Positions 41,768 through 50,576 of a DNA stretch of 64,000 bases are shown here, piece after piece. Below the pieces are notes generated by a model. That model worked only from the letters and a program-made list of their open reading frames with translations, was not told where the DNA came from and searched no databases. Both the position numbers and the translations under genes were made by a program. Within the stretch, counting starts at the first letter, position 1; each line of letters begins with the position of its first letter. Where the stretch lies: the NCBI GenBank assembly GCA_040219515.1, contig JAVJSI010000012.1, forward strand, positions 124,001 to 188,000, written 5' to 3'. The stretch is from Acidimicrobiales bacterium. Its GTDB lineage: Bacteria; Actinomycetota; Acidimicrobiia; Acidimicrobiales; Aldehydirespiratoraceae.

Positions 41768-41773
41768 GTTCTA
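41768..41773 (-). promoter_or_regulatory. -10 box TAGAAC of yaaA
   Basis: Minus-strand TAGAAC lies 6 nt before the GTG start, suggesting a leaderless message. Confidence 0.45.
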
Positions 41774-41823
41774 CCAGCGGATGTCCGTTCAGCCGTCGGC
41801 CGGTCGGCCGACGTCGGCTTCGG

Positions 41824-41829
41824 TATCGT
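41824..41829 (+). promoter_or_regulatory. -10 box TATCGT of the Coq4-like gene
   Basis: TATCGT precedes the ATG at 41835 by 5 nt. This supports 41835 as the original start of the frameshifted gene. Confidence 0.5.
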
Positions 41830-41834
41830 TTGCC

Positions 41835-42543
41835 ATGATCTCCGAGGAATTCGCGCCGCTCTTCCTGACCACGATCAATTCGATCGGTGACAATCCCGTG
41901 CACCTGCTCTTCAATCAGTGGTGGCAGCACCGCGCCCGATGACGTGAAGGACGAGTACGTGGCCGGGTTCGCCGACGACGAGCACTTCGCCGATCTCGTC
42001 AGTGGGCAGCAGTACGCCGACCCGATCGACCTCGACCATCTCGCCTCGCGGCCGGCTGGGTCGCTCGGATGGGCGTATCACGAGTGGATCGTCGACAACG
42101 GGCTCACCGCCGCGATCGCGACCGACTATCGGGATTTCCACGAGTTGCTCGAGGACTCGGGCCAACTCGACGGGATGCCCGAGTCGATGAAGTTCGCCGT
42201 GTTGCGCGGCTTTCAGACCCACGACTTCCAACACGTGGTGACCGGCTACGACTCGTCGGGCCTGGGTGAGATCGCCCTCCAGGCGTTCTGCCTCGCCCAG
42301 ATCCGGTTCCCCTATTTCGCGATGTGGATCTCCACGGTCACGACCCAGATGACGTATCTGCGGCCGTCGTCGATCACCCCGCTCATGGATGCGATCACCG
42401 ACGGATGGCAACTCGGCCGAACCGTCGACAACATCCAGGCCGAGCGGTGGGAGACCATGCTCGACCAGCCGCTCGACGAGGTACGTGCGAGGTATCACGT
42501 GACCCCGAGCCCGATGGTCAGGTCGTTCGCTGAGATGGGTTAG
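41835..42543 (+). pseudogene. Coq4-family protein gene with apparent frameshift near 41930
   Basis: The 3' frame (in frame from 41887, about 215 codons) encodes a Coq4-type protein: LRGFQTHDFQHVVTGYDSSGLGEIALQAF has the conserved HDxxH...E metal motif. Coq4 relatives act in quinone biosynthesis. Its first 19 codons look non-coding (TIPCTCSSISGG). In another frame, ATG 41835 opens a 35-codon stretch with good codon bias (MISEEFAPLFLTTINSIG) that stops at 41942. Removing one base near 41930 would join the two as QWWQHAPDDVKDEYV. It is either a real lesion or a sequencing error. If not frameshifted, the protein could start at GTG 41887 or GTG 41944. Confidence 0.7.
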
Positions 42544-42707
42544 TCGTCGATCAGGTCGACGCCGCCGGATCGTCGCTGCACCCGCCGGCCAACAGGTCAG
42601 CGCGAAGAGCAAGATCGACGTCCGCGGCACTGCGCGACGGCAACCCAGTTGTGGGCCCCGTTCGTTGCCGCTGTGTTTCGAGTCCGGTTGAGATGCCGCA
42701 GAGTGGG

Positions 42708-42713
42708 TATGTT
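42708..42713 (+). promoter_or_regulatory. -10 box TATGTT of the Anbu cluster
   Basis: TATGTT lies 8 nt before the ATG at 42722. No ribosome site is evident. The 178-bp gap upstream shows nothing else that I recognise. Confidence 0.4.
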
Positions 42714-42721
42714 CGTGGGCG

Positions 42722-44149
42722 ATGGATGTCCGCCCCGGCTATTTCGACGAGATGCACGGCGACGGGTCTGTGCTGCGAGCGCCCTATCGCCAGTACCAGG
42801 ACTGGTTCGCCGACGAGGACCCTCGCCGGCTGCTGAAGAAGCGCACCGACGCAGAGGCGCTCTTTCGCCGAACCGGCATCACGTTCAACGTCTACGGCGA
42901 GGAGGACGGCGATGAGCGGCTGATCCCGTTCGACATCGTTCCCCGCATCATCGCGGCCCGCGAATGGGCCCGGCTCGAACGGGGTATCGAGCAGCGGGTG
43001 CGGGCGATCAACGCCTTTCTCCACGACATCTATCACCGTCAGGAGATCCTGCGAGCCGGCCGCATTCCGGTCGAAGTGATCGCTCGAAACGATGCGTTCC
43101 TCCCGGAGATGATCGGAATGACACCGCCCGGCGGCGTCTACACCCACATCGTCGGCATCGACCTCGTGCGCACCGACGACGACGACTTCTATGTGCTCGA
43201 GGACAACGCCCGCACGCCGTCGGGCGTGTCGTACATGCTGGAGAATCGCGAGACGATGCTCCAGATGTTCCCGGAGTTGTTCACCAAGAGCCGGGTGCGT
43301 CCCGTGAGCGACTACCCGCGCGATCTCCGGACCTCGCTGGGGGCGTGTGCACCGAATGTGACCACTGGTCGACCGGTCGTGGCGGTTCTCACCCCGGGCA
43401 TCCACAACTCGGCCTATTTCGAACACGCCTTCCTCGCCGACCAGATGGGTGTCGAGCTCGTCGAAGGGCACGACCTCTCCGTGGTCGACGGACGAATCGC
43501 GATGCGCACGACCGAAGGACCCGAGCCGATCGACGTGCTGTATCGGCGCGTCGACGACGACTATCTCGATCCACTGACGTTTCGCCCCGATTCCCGACTC
43601 GGTGTGCCAGGAGCGATGGACGTGTATCGATCGGGTGGCCTCACCATCGCCAACGCTCCGGGCACGGGAATCGCCGACGACAAGGCGATCTACTCGTACA
43701 TGCCCGACATCATCGACTTCTACACCGGCGAGAAGCCGCTGCTGCGCAACGTGCCCACCTGGCGGTGCTCCGAGCCCGACTCGCTCTCCTATGTACTCGA
43801 GCACCTCACCGAACTCGTGGTCAAGGAGGTCCACGGATCGGGCGGCTACGGCATGCTGGTCGGACCGGCGGCGAGCAAGCGCGAGGTGGCCGCGTTTCGG
43901 CGCAAGCTCAAGGCCAAGCCCGCCAACTACATCGCCCAGCCCACACTCGCGCTCTCGACGGTGCCGATCCTCACCCGGGCCGGGCTCGCGCCGCGCCACG
44001 TCGACCTGCGTCCGTTCGCCCTCGTGTCGCCCAGCAACATCCGCATCACGCCCGGTGGTCTCACCCGCGTCGCGATGAAGCGCAATTCGCTCGTGGTCAA
44101 CTCGAGTCAGGGTGGCGGCACGAAGGACACCTGGGTGATGGAGGACTGA
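42722..44149 (+). CDS. Circularly permuted ATP-grasp protein
   Basis: 475 residues with conserved blocks of the permuted ATP-grasp family (former DUF404/407): FNVYGEEDGDERLIPFDIVPR, AREWARLERGIEQRVRAIN, NDAFLPEMIGMTPPGGVYTH, DFYVLEDNARTPSGVSYML and KEVHGSGGYGMLVGPAAS. Such proteins are predicted amidoligases making peptide or amide bonds. It is the first gene of a five-gene cluster; its stop overlaps the alpha-E gene (TGATG). Confidence 0.94.
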   Translation: MDVRPGYFDEMHGDGSVLRAPYRQYQDWFADEDPRRLLKKRTDAEALFRRTGITFNVYGEEDGDERLIPFDIVPRIIAAREWARLERGIEQRVRAINAFLHDIYHRQEILRAGRIPVEVIARNDAFLPEMIGMTPPGGVYTHIVGIDLVRTDDDDFYVLEDNARTPSGVSYMLENRETMLQMFPELFTKSRVRPVSDYPRDLRTSLGACAPNVTTGRPVVAVLTPGIHNSAYFEHAFLADQMGVELVEGHDLSVVDGRIAMRTTEGPEPIDVLYRRVDDDYLDPLTFRPDSRLGVPGAMDVYRSGGLTIANAPGTGIADDKAIYSYMPDIIDFYTGEKPLLRNVPTWRCSEPDSLSYVLEHLTELVVKEVHGSGGYGMLVGPAASKREVAAFRRKLKAKPANYIAQPTLALSTVPILTRAGLAPRHVDLRPFALVSPSNIRITPGGLTRVAMKRNSLVVNSSQGGGTKDTWVMED

Positions 44150-45090
44150 TGCTCGGACGCACCGCCGGCGGCCTCTACTGGATGTTCCGCAACCTCGAAC
44201 GCAGCGAGAACACCGCCCGCCTCATCGAGGCGGGCATGCGCATCGCGCTCACCCGCTCCGACGACGTGGACAAGGAATGGGAATCGGTCGTCACGACCGC
44301 AGGCCAGCGGGCCATGTACCTCGAGCAACACGACCGTTTCGAACAGTCGAAGGTGATCGACTTCCTCCTGCGCGACCGCAGCAATCCCTCGAGCGTGCGG
44401 TCGGTCGTCGAGTCGGCCCGGGCCAACGCCCGGTCGGTGCGCACCGCGCTCACTCGAGAGGTGTGGGAAGCCACCAACGACACCTGGCTCACGGTACGAA
44501 ACGCCCTCGCCCGGCCGGTGCTCGACCGCGAACTTCCCGACGTGCTCGGCGTGATCCGCCAGGAGAGCGCGATCGTGCGCGGTGCCCTCCACGGCACCAT
44601 GCTGCGCAACGACATCTACAACTTTGCTCGCATCGGCACGTTCATGGAGCGCGCCGACAACACCGCCCGCATCCTCGACGTGAAGTACTACGTGTTGTTG
44701 CCATCCGCCTCGTTCGTGGGCACCTCGCTCGACAATGTGCAGTGGGAGACGATCCTGCGGTCGGTCTCGGCACAGCGCGCCTATCGCTGGCGCAGCGCCG
44801 GTGAGCCCAGCGCCAAGGGCATCGCCGACTTCCTCATTCTCGACCAGCAGCTGCCCAGGTCGCTCGTGTTCTGCTATCGCAAGATCGACGAGAACCTGGG
44901 CTACCTCGGGGTCGACTACGGCGAGCAGCACCCGTGTCATGCCGTGTCCCGTGATCATCTCGAACGGCTGTCCCGCCACGACATCGACTCGATATTCGAC
45001 CATGGCCTCCACGAGTTCCTCCGGGAGTGCATCCAGACCACGAACCAGCTGGGCGCCTCCATCGAACACGACTATCGGTTCTCGGCGTAA
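44149..45090 (+). CDS. Alpha-E domain protein
   Basis: 313 residues, all-helical. RTAGGLYWMFRNLERSENTARLIEAGMRI is the hallmark N-terminus, with RIGTFMERADNTARILDVKYYVLLP as the repeated central block and a conserved LILDQQLPRSLVFCY. Always found beside permuted ATP-grasp proteins and thought to act as their partner; the biochemical role is unknown. ATG 44149 overlaps the preceding stop by one base. Confidence 0.94.
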   Translation: MLGRTAGGLYWMFRNLERSENTARLIEAGMRIALTRSDDVDKEWESVVTTAGQRAMYLEQHDRFEQSKVIDFLLRDRSNPSSVRSVVESARANARSVRTALTREVWEATNDTWLTVRNALARPVLDRELPDVLGVIRQESAIVRGALHGTMLRNDIYNFARIGTFMERADNTARILDVKYYVLLPSASFVGTSLDNVQWETILRSVSAQRAYRWRSAGEPSAKGIADFLILDQQLPRSLVFCYRKIDENLGYLGVDYGEQHPCHAVSRDHLERLSRHDIDSIFDHGLHEFLRECIQTTNQLGASIEHDYRFSA

Positions 45091-45093
45091 CGC

Positions 45094-45939
45094 ATGCGGC
45101 TGACGATCTCGCACTCCACCACCTACCGCTACTCGGAGCCCGTGCGCTACGGCCTCCAAGAGCTGCGCCTCCGGCCGAGCGACGAAGGAACCCAGAGCGT
45201 CGTCAGCTGGGACGTGTCGCTCGTCGGCGCCGAGCACCAGCTGTCGTTCGAGGACCACTTCGGCAACCAGGTCGAGCTGGTGGCGCTGTCACCGGGTGCC
45301 ACCGAGACCACGGTGACGGCGACCGGCGTGGTCGAGACCGTCGACACGAGCGCGGTGGGCGCGAAGCACGTGGGGCACACCCCGCTCTGGTTCTACGAAC
45401 GGTCGACCCCACGTACGACCGTCGGTCACGGCGTGCGCCAGTTCTGCGATCTCGTACGCCGTGGCGACGACGACATCGCTCGGTTCCACGATCTCTCCGC
45501 CGCGATCCGCGAGTCGGTTTCCTACGAGACTGGCGGCTCCGACATGGAGTCGACGGCCGAAAGCGCGATCGAGGCCGGCGCCGGTGTCTGCCAGGACCAC
45601 GCACACATCTTCATCGCCGCCGCCCGACACCTGGGCTACGGAGCCCGCTACGTCAGCGGGTATCTCCTGATCGACGACGTCATCGATCAGGATGCCACCC
45701 ACGCCTGGGCCGAGGTGTGGGTCAATGGCCTGGGATGGCTCGGATTCGACGTGTCCAACGGAATCTCGCCCGACGACCGATACGTTCGGGTCGCGACCGG
45801 GCTCGAGTACCGCGACGCCGCCCCGATCTCCGGGATCACATCCGGCGCGGGTGACCAATCGCTCGAAGTGGAGCTCCAGGTGCACGACGGTTCAGGACAG
45901 CAGGAAACAGGACAGCAGGGTTCGGTGGCCCAACAGTGA
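45094..45939 (+). CDS. Transglutaminase-like cysteine peptidase, first copy
   Basis: 281 residues. The N-terminal beta domain starts LTISHSTTYRYSEPVRYGLQELRLRP. The catalytic triad lies in GAGVCQDHAH (Cys), DATHAWAEVWV (His) and WLGFDVSNG (Asp). A Gln/Gly-rich tail follows. Family members cleave or form isopeptide bonds and accompany the ATP-grasp/alpha-E pair. It begins 3 nt after the alpha-E stop and overlaps the Anbu gene (GTGA). Confidence 0.93.
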   Translation: MRLTISHSTTYRYSEPVRYGLQELRLRPSDEGTQSVVSWDVSLVGAEHQLSFEDHFGNQVELVALSPGATETTVTATGVVETVDTSAVGAKHVGHTPLWFYERSTPRTTVGHGVRQFCDLVRRGDDDIARFHDLSAAIRESVSYETGGSDMESTAESAIEAGAGVCQDHAHIFIAAARHLGYGARYVSGYLLIDDVIDQDATHAWAEVWVNGLGWLGFDVSNGISPDDRYVRVATGLEYRDAAPISGITSGAGDQSLEVELQVHDGSGQQETGQQGSVAQQ

Positions 45940-46679
45940 CGTATTGCGTGGGCGTGCAGCTCGATCGTGGCCTCGTCTTCATGTCCGACACCCGAACGAA
46001 CTCCGGTGTCGACAACATCTCGGTGTTTCGCAAGATGCACCAGTGGTCGGTGCCCGGCGACCGGGTGATCACCATCTTGAGCGCGGGGAACCTGGGCACC
46101 ACACAATCGGTGATCAGCCTTCTCGAGGAACGCACCAAGGTGCCCGAGGACAGGCAACCGTCGATCCTCGAGGTGCCGACGATGTTCCAGGTGGCCGAGC
46201 TCGTCGGTGGGCTCGTGCGCGACACCATTGCCCGTCACCTCGAGGGCGGCCAGCAGGCCGAGGCGAAGTTCAACGCCACCCTGATCGTCGGCGGGCAGAT
46301 CGCGGGAATGCCGCCGCGCCTGTTCCTCGTCTACCCGGAAGGCAACTTCATCGAGGCCAGCGACGACACCCCGTTCATGCAGATCGGCGAGACCAAGTAC
46401 GGTCGCCCGATCCTGCTGCGGGCCTACGACCCGAAGATGTCGTTCGAGGACGCGGTGAAGCTCCTGCTCGTTTCGTTCGATTCCACCATCAAGGCAAACC
46501 TCTCGGTCGGCGCACCCCTCGACGTGTCGGTCTACGAAACCGACTCGCTCGAACCCCGACCGATCCTGCGCATCGACGGCGGCGACGAGTACTTCCGGTC
46601 GATCTCCGACCGTTGGGGTGACGCGCTGCGCCGGGCGTTCCAGTCGCTGCCCGACTTCGATTTCGACGGCTACCGGTGA
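45936..46679 (+). CDS. Anbu (proteasome-type) protease
   Basis: 247 residues of the bacterial Anbu/BPH branch of Ntn-hydrolases. It reads M-TYCVGVQLDRGLVFMSDTR, so removal of Met would expose the nucleophilic Thr. DRVITILSAGNLGTTQSVISLL and TLIVGGQIAGMPPRLFLVYPEGNFIEA are conserved. It forms open-ring assemblies in relatives. It starts at GTG 45936 within the transglutaminase stop. The cluster suggests synthesis and removal of a peptide tag: ATP-grasp/alpha-E to attach, transglutaminase and Anbu to process (hypothesis known from genome surveys). Confidence 0.94.
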   Translation: MTYCVGVQLDRGLVFMSDTRTNSGVDNISVFRKMHQWSVPGDRVITILSAGNLGTTQSVISLLEERTKVPEDRQPSILEVPTMFQVAELVGGLVRDTIARHLEGGQQAEAKFNATLIVGGQIAGMPPRLFLVYPEGNFIEASDDTPFMQIGETKYGRPILLRAYDPKMSFEDAVKLLLVSFDSTIKANLSVGAPLDVSVYETDSLEPRPILRIDGGDEYFRSISDRWGDALRRAFQSLPDFDFDGYR

Positions 46680-47512
46680 GCCTCCCGGTCGGCGAGGTCA
46701 CGAGCCTTCGCCCCGAGGGCCGGATCGTGAGCGCCCACATCGAGGCGACGATCGAGTCGCGTTCGACGCAGGCGCTCGCCATTGCTGTGGCCGACGGTTA
46801 TTCGTGCGACGAGCAGTTCGACGCCTCGGTCGACGGGCGGCCCCTGCCGGTCGAGGTGGTGGTCACCGCACACGACGGCCGGGTACACCTGCTGCGTGAC
46901 GCGCCCCCGGGTCGGCTGGTGGTCGACTATCAGGCCAGGGTCACAGGCGCTGCTCCCGCCGCGTCCGTCGACGACTCGCAATGGCTGCGCTATCTGCGCC
47001 CCAGCCGCTACTGCGAGTCCGATCGCATCGGGCCGTTCGCCCGATCGGAGTTCGCCGGCCTCAGCACCGAGGGGCTGATCGCGGCGGTGCCGTCGTGGGT
47101 GGCGGCCCGCACCCGCTACGTACCGGGCGCATCGCGCCCGACCGATGGCGCGGTCGCGACATTGATGGCCGGTGAGGGTGTGTGTCGCGACTTCGCCCAC
47201 CTCACCGCGGCGCTGCTTCGGGCCAACGACGTGGCCGCCCGCGTGGTGTCGGTCTACGCCCCTGGTCTGAGTCCGATGGACTTCCACGCCGTGACCGAAG
47301 CACTCGTCGCCGGCCGCTGGGTCGTGGTCGACTCGACCGGTCTGGCCCCGCGACAATCGCTGGTTCGCATCGCCACGGGTGCTGATGCGGCGGACACCGC
47401 GTTCCTCTCCACCATCGGTGGCCGGCTCGATCTGACCGGCATGGAAGTGACGGCCGTGGCCGATCCCGACCTGCCGATCGACGACCTCTCGATGGCCGAG
47501 GAACTCCGGTGA
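46676..47512 (+). CDS. Transglutaminase-like protein, second divergent copy
   Basis: 278 residues. The catalytic Cys lies in GEGVCRDFAHLTAALLRAN, the His in MDFHAVTEALVAGRWVVVDSTG and the Asp in the same VVDSTG strand. The N-terminal beta domain differs from the first copy. ALVAGRWVVVDSTGLAPRQSLVRIATG marks it as the bacterial-type family. GTG 46676 overlaps the Anbu stop, so it belongs to the cluster. A second transglutaminase after Anbu is less usual. Confidence 0.9.
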   Translation: MSLPVGEVTSLRPEGRIVSAHIEATIESRSTQALAIAVADGYSCDEQFDASVDGRPLPVEVVVTAHDGRVHLLRDAPPGRLVVDYQARVTGAAPAASVDDSQWLRYLRPSRYCESDRIGPFARSEFAGLSTEGLIAAVPSWVAARTRYVPGASRPTDGAVATLMAGEGVCRDFAHLTAALLRANDVAARVVSVYAPGLSPMDFHAVTEALVAGRWVVVDSTGLAPRQSLVRIATGADAADTAFLSTIGGRLDLTGMEVTAVADPDLPIDDLSMAEELR

Positions 47513-47517
47513 GGCTC

Positions 47518-47576
47518 GGTTCGGGCGAGATTGCCCGCCATGAACCGGGTTTGGGCAAGACTGCCCAACCATGAAC
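47518..47576. repeat. Tandem 30-bp direct repeat of a hairpin before the SDR gene
   Basis: Copy 1 (47518-47545) and copy 2 (47548-47576) share GGT-T-GGGC-AGA-TGCCC-CCATGAAC. Each holds a short hairpin: CGGGC/GCCCG in copy 1 and TTGGGCA/TGCCCAA in copy 2, with paired changes that keep the stem. They look like two operator sites or tandem mRNA hairpins. Confidence 0.6.
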
Positions 47577-47603
47577 ATCGAGCAGAGCCCGGAGACGTCG
47601 ATC

Positions 47604-48335
47604 ATGGCCGGACGGCGGGTGCTCGTCGTGGGTGCGTCCTCCGGCATCGGCGCGTCGACCGCGAAGGCCGTGATCGCGGCCGGCGGCGAGGTCACGGTCT
47701 CGGCGCGGCGTGAGGACGCGCTGCGGCGGCTGGTCGACGAGATGGGTGCCGGCCACGTCGCAGTGGGCGACGCTGCCGTGCGGGCCGATGCCGAACGGGT
47801 CGCCGCCACGGCGGCCGAGGCGATGGGCGGCATCGATCTCATGGTCTTCGTCGCCGGCTACGGGCCCCTGCAGAAGATCGCCGACTGCGATGTCGACCTG
47901 TGGGCCGACGTGTACAAGGTCAATGTCGGCGGCGCGAACCTGGCGGCCGGCGCCGCCCTGGCCCACATGGATCGCAACGGCATCTGCGCCTTCGTCTCCT
48001 CCCGCACCGTCGAAGACGCCAACCCGTTCTTCGCGGCCTACTCCGCCTCGAAGGCGGCGCTCGACCAGTGCATTCGGGTGTGGCGGCTCGAACACCCGGA
48101 TCGTCGGTTCGTCCGCATAGTGATGGGCAACACCGGTCCCACCGACTTCGCCAACAACATGGGCGACATGGAGTTGCTCGGTGAGGCCCTCGACGAATGG
48201 GGTCGGCACGCGATTCCGGGCGGGATGATGGACGTCGACGATGTCGGGACCGCCATGGTGTCGTCGTTGTCGGTGGCGCTCGCTCATCCCGAGATCGCTG
48301 CGACCGAGCTGAAGTTCGACGCCCGGCCCGTCTGA
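47604..48335 (+). CDS. Short-chain dehydrogenase/reductase
   Basis: 243 residues from ATG 47604 (MAGRRVLVVG), which has GGAG 8 nt upstream; ATG 47571 inside the repeat would add 11 residues. The cofactor motif GASSGIG, the NVGG/N-x-x-G segment (KVNVGGANLAAGAAL), Ser in FVSSRTVED and YSASKAAL (Tyr and Lys) are present. It is a classical SDR oxidoreductase of unknown substrate; the Rossmann loop continues into SARRED, which favours NADP (inference). Confidence 0.9.
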   Translation: MAGRRVLVVGASSGIGASTAKAVIAAGGEVTVSARREDALRRLVDEMGAGHVAVGDAAVRADAERVAATAAEAMGGIDLMVFVAGYGPLQKIADCDVDLWADVYKVNVGGANLAAGAALAHMDRNGICAFVSSRTVEDANPFFAAYSASKAALDQCIRVWRLEHPDRRFVRIVMGNTGPTDFANNMGDMELLGEALDEWGRHAIPGGMMDVDDVGTAMVSSLSVALAHPEIAATELKFDARPV

Positions 48336-48348
48336 CCGGCCGACGCGG

Positions 48349-49215
48349 TCAGTCGTCCACGACCAACCGCACTCCACCGTCGACCTCGCGCAGGAGGCCG
48401 GCGCTGGGTGCGCCGAAGTGCGTCCCGATCACGAGTGTGTCGGTGCCCACCGTCTCCGCGACGAATGCGCGACGCGTCGCCGTGGACCCGGCCTGGTCGG
48501 TGTCGGCCGACGAAGCGATCTCCGGGCGCGCCAGCTGGATCGGGTTGTGGGCGAGATCGCCGGTGATGATGGCTCGCTCACCCTGTGAAGTGATCTCGAC
48601 GCTGCAGTGACCGGGCGTGTGTCCGATGGTCGGAATGAGTCGGACGCCGGATGCGAGCGCACACGGGGGATCGACGAGGTCGACGAGCCCGGCCTCGATG
48701 ACCGGGCGAACCGAGTCCTGGAAGGGCATCGCGTGCATGTGGTCGCCCGCGCACTCCGCCAGCCAGTGGTCGTATTCGACCCGGGAGAACAGGTAGCGGG
48801 CTGCGGGAAACGTCGGCACCCAGGCACCGTCGACCCACCGCGTGTTCCACCCGACATGGTCCATGTGGAGATGCGTACAGGTGACGACATCGATCGTTCC
48901 CGGGTCGAGTCCTGCGGCTGCGAGGTCGGCGAGGAAGCTCGACTGGCGATGATCGAAGATGTCGAAGCCGGGACGGGACTTGTCGTTGCCGAGACAGGTG
49001 TCGACCACGACCCGGCGGCCGTCGGACTCGATCACCAGCGCTTGGAAGCGCACGTGCATGTGCTCGTCGTCGACTGCCCAGCGGGGGATCAGCCAGGTCT
49101 CTTCGCTCACGACATCTGGCGTCGCGGTGGGGAGGAGGCCGACGAACGGAATGGGCAGGTCCATCTCGACGATCGCGGTGACGGTGATGTCGCCGATCTG
49201 CCATGTGGTGGTCAT
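48349..49215 (-). CDS. MBL-fold metallo-hydrolase
   Basis: 288 residues. The two-metal motif THLHMDHVGWN, then GHTPGHCSVEI, ITGDLAHNPIQ and the last His in GTHFGAP complete the site. It resembles quorum-quenching lactonase-like and related hydrolases. The start overlaps the AsnC regulator stop (ATGA), so it is probably controlled with it. It may hydrolyse an aromatic lactone or thioester linked to the adjacent tyrosine pathway (inference only). Confidence 0.92.
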   Translation of the reverse strand: MTTTWQIGDITVTAIVEMDLPIPFVGLLPTATPDVVSEETWLIPRWAVDDEHMHVRFQALVIESDGRRVVVDTCLGNDKSRPGFDIFDHRQSSFLADLAAAGLDPGTIDVVTCTHLHMDHVGWNTRWVDGAWVPTFPAARYLFSRVEYDHWLAECAGDHMHAMPFQDSVRPVIEAGLVDLVDPPCALASGVRLIPTIGHTPGHCSVEITSQGERAIITGDLAHNPIQLARPEIASSADTDQAGSTATRRAFVAETVGTDTLVIGTHFGAPSAGLLREVDGGVRLVVDD

Positions 49216-49661
49216 CGGCGTCGCTCTCCCGGATCGATCTCATCGAGCAAGACCACGGTTTGGGCGGAACGGACTGCGGGGACGGCGTGGAGTTGCACGA
49301 GCACGACATCGCGTAGCTCGTCGAGGTCAGCACAGCGGACCCGTAGCACGATGTCGAATTGACCCGTGGCGAGGCCCACCCAATCGACGGCATCGATGGC
49401 GGCCAGGTCGGTCTGGGCTTCGCGCCACTTGTCCTGGGCGACGTCGACCATCACGAGTGCGGTCATCCGCAGCCCGAGCCGAGCCGGGTCGACCGTGGCG
49501 GCGAAGCCGCGGATCACGCCGTCGTCGACCAGGCGATCGAAGCGGGTGTAGGCGGTCGCTCTGGCGATGCCGAGGCGTTCGGCCAGGACGGGCACCGAGA
49601 CGCGACCGTCGCGACGCAGTTCGTCGATCATCTGGCGGTCGATGTCATCCAGCTCGTCCAT
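49212..49661 (-). CDS. Lrp/AsnC-family transcriptional regulator
   Basis: 149 residues. A winged HTH (DIDRQMIDELRRDGRVSVPVLAERLGIARATAYTRFDRL) is followed by a RAM ligand-binding domain (MTALVMVDV, GQFDIVLRVRCADLDELRDVV). Such proteins sense amino acids. It diverges from the phenylalanine/tyrosine degradation operon, so it is the likely regulator, with Phe or Tyr as effector (inference). The 78-96 bp between the two starts has no clear palindrome. Confidence 0.93.
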   Translation of the reverse strand: MDELDDIDRQMIDELRRDGRVSVPVLAERLGIARATAYTRFDRLVDDGVIRGFAATVDPARLGLRMTALVMVDVAQDKWREAQTDLAAIDAVDWVGLATGQFDIVLRVRCADLDELRDVVLVQLHAVPAVRSAQTVVLLDEIDPGERRR

Positions 49662-49739
49662 TGAATGATCATCTCATGTCGAGCGAGTGAGAGAGCAGAA
49701 GGTCTGGAATCAGAGGAACTTCTCCGACGCCCGCGGTGA

Positions 49740-50576
49740 ATGGCCCAGAATCGAAACATGAACGTCTCTCCCGAGTACGTCCGGCGCCGTGAGGAGATCG
49801 CGGCGCGGGCGGCCGGACCTGGTGAGCGACCCGAGGACATCGCCTACACCTCGGTGGAGGACGACGTCTGGGCGACGGTGTCGACAGCCCTTCGGGCGGG
49901 CTGGGCCGAGCACGCGGCCGCACCGGTGTTGGCCGGGATCGACACGCTCGGCCTCGACCCTCGCCGGGTGCCGCAGTTGACCGAGGTGACCGAGCGCCTC
50001 GAGCCGGTCAGCGGCTATCGGTTCGAGGCGGTGGCCGGCCTCGTCGACACCGACGTGTTCTTCGGCCACCTGGCGAAGGGCGTGTTCCTCTCGACCCAGT
50101 ACGTGCGCTGGGAGGGAAGTCCGCTCTACACGCCGGAGCCCGATGTGATCCACGAGGTGTTCGGCCACGCCCACGTGCTCACCTGTCCTCAGATCGCCGG
50201 CCTGCACCGTCGGGCGGGCGCCGCGTACTCCCGGCTCGAGAGTGCCGTCGCCCGTCAGTTCGTGGCCGACGTGTTCTGGTTCTCGGCCGAGTTCGGGGTC
50301 GTGCGCGATCGCGGTGAGTGGCGTGCCTACGGCGCCGGGCTGCTGAGCTCGATCGGCGAGCTCTCCCAGTTCGCGACGCAAGCCACCATCCGGCCCCTCG
50401 ATGTCGAGGCGATGGGCACGCTGTCCTACGACATCGACCACTACCAGCCGGTGTTGTTCGGGGCCGAGTCGCTCGACGAGGTGCAGACGGTGGTCGGCGG
50501 CTTCTTCGACGACTGCACCGACCATTCGATCCAGGCGCACCTGTCCCACTCGTCTCATCTCGGAGGACCCTCATGA
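49740..50576 (+). CDS. phhA: Phenylalanine 4-monooxygenase
   Basis: 278 residues; hydroxylates L-phenylalanine to L-tyrosine using O2 and a pterin. The iron ligands are in DVIHEVFGHAH (two His) and WFSAEFGVV (Glu). TPEPDVIHE and YGAGLLSSIGEL are conserved. It starts at ATG 49740, or at ATG 49758 (MNVSPEY); neither has a clear ribosome site. First gene of the four-gene homogentisate operon; its stop overlaps the next start. Confidence 0.94.
   Translation: MAQNRNMNVSPEYVRRREEIAARAAGPGERPEDIAYTSVEDDVWATVSTALRAGWAEHAAAPVLAGIDTLGLDPRRVPQLTEVTERLEPVSGYRFEAVAGLVDTDVFFGHLAKGVFLSTQYVRWEGSPLYTPEPDVIHEVFGHAHVLTCPQIAGLHRRAGAAYSRLESAVARQFVADVFWFSAEFGVVRDRGEWRAYGAGLLSSIGELSQFATQATIRPLDVEAMGTLSYDIDHYQPVLFGAESLDEVQTVVGGFFDDCTDHSIQAHLSHSSHLGGPS

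Noticed and set aside
47531-47713. A small frame opening at the first ATG of the SDR upstream repeat
   Set aside because: The peptide is Arg-rich, out of frame with the SDR and follows SDR codons in a shadow frame.
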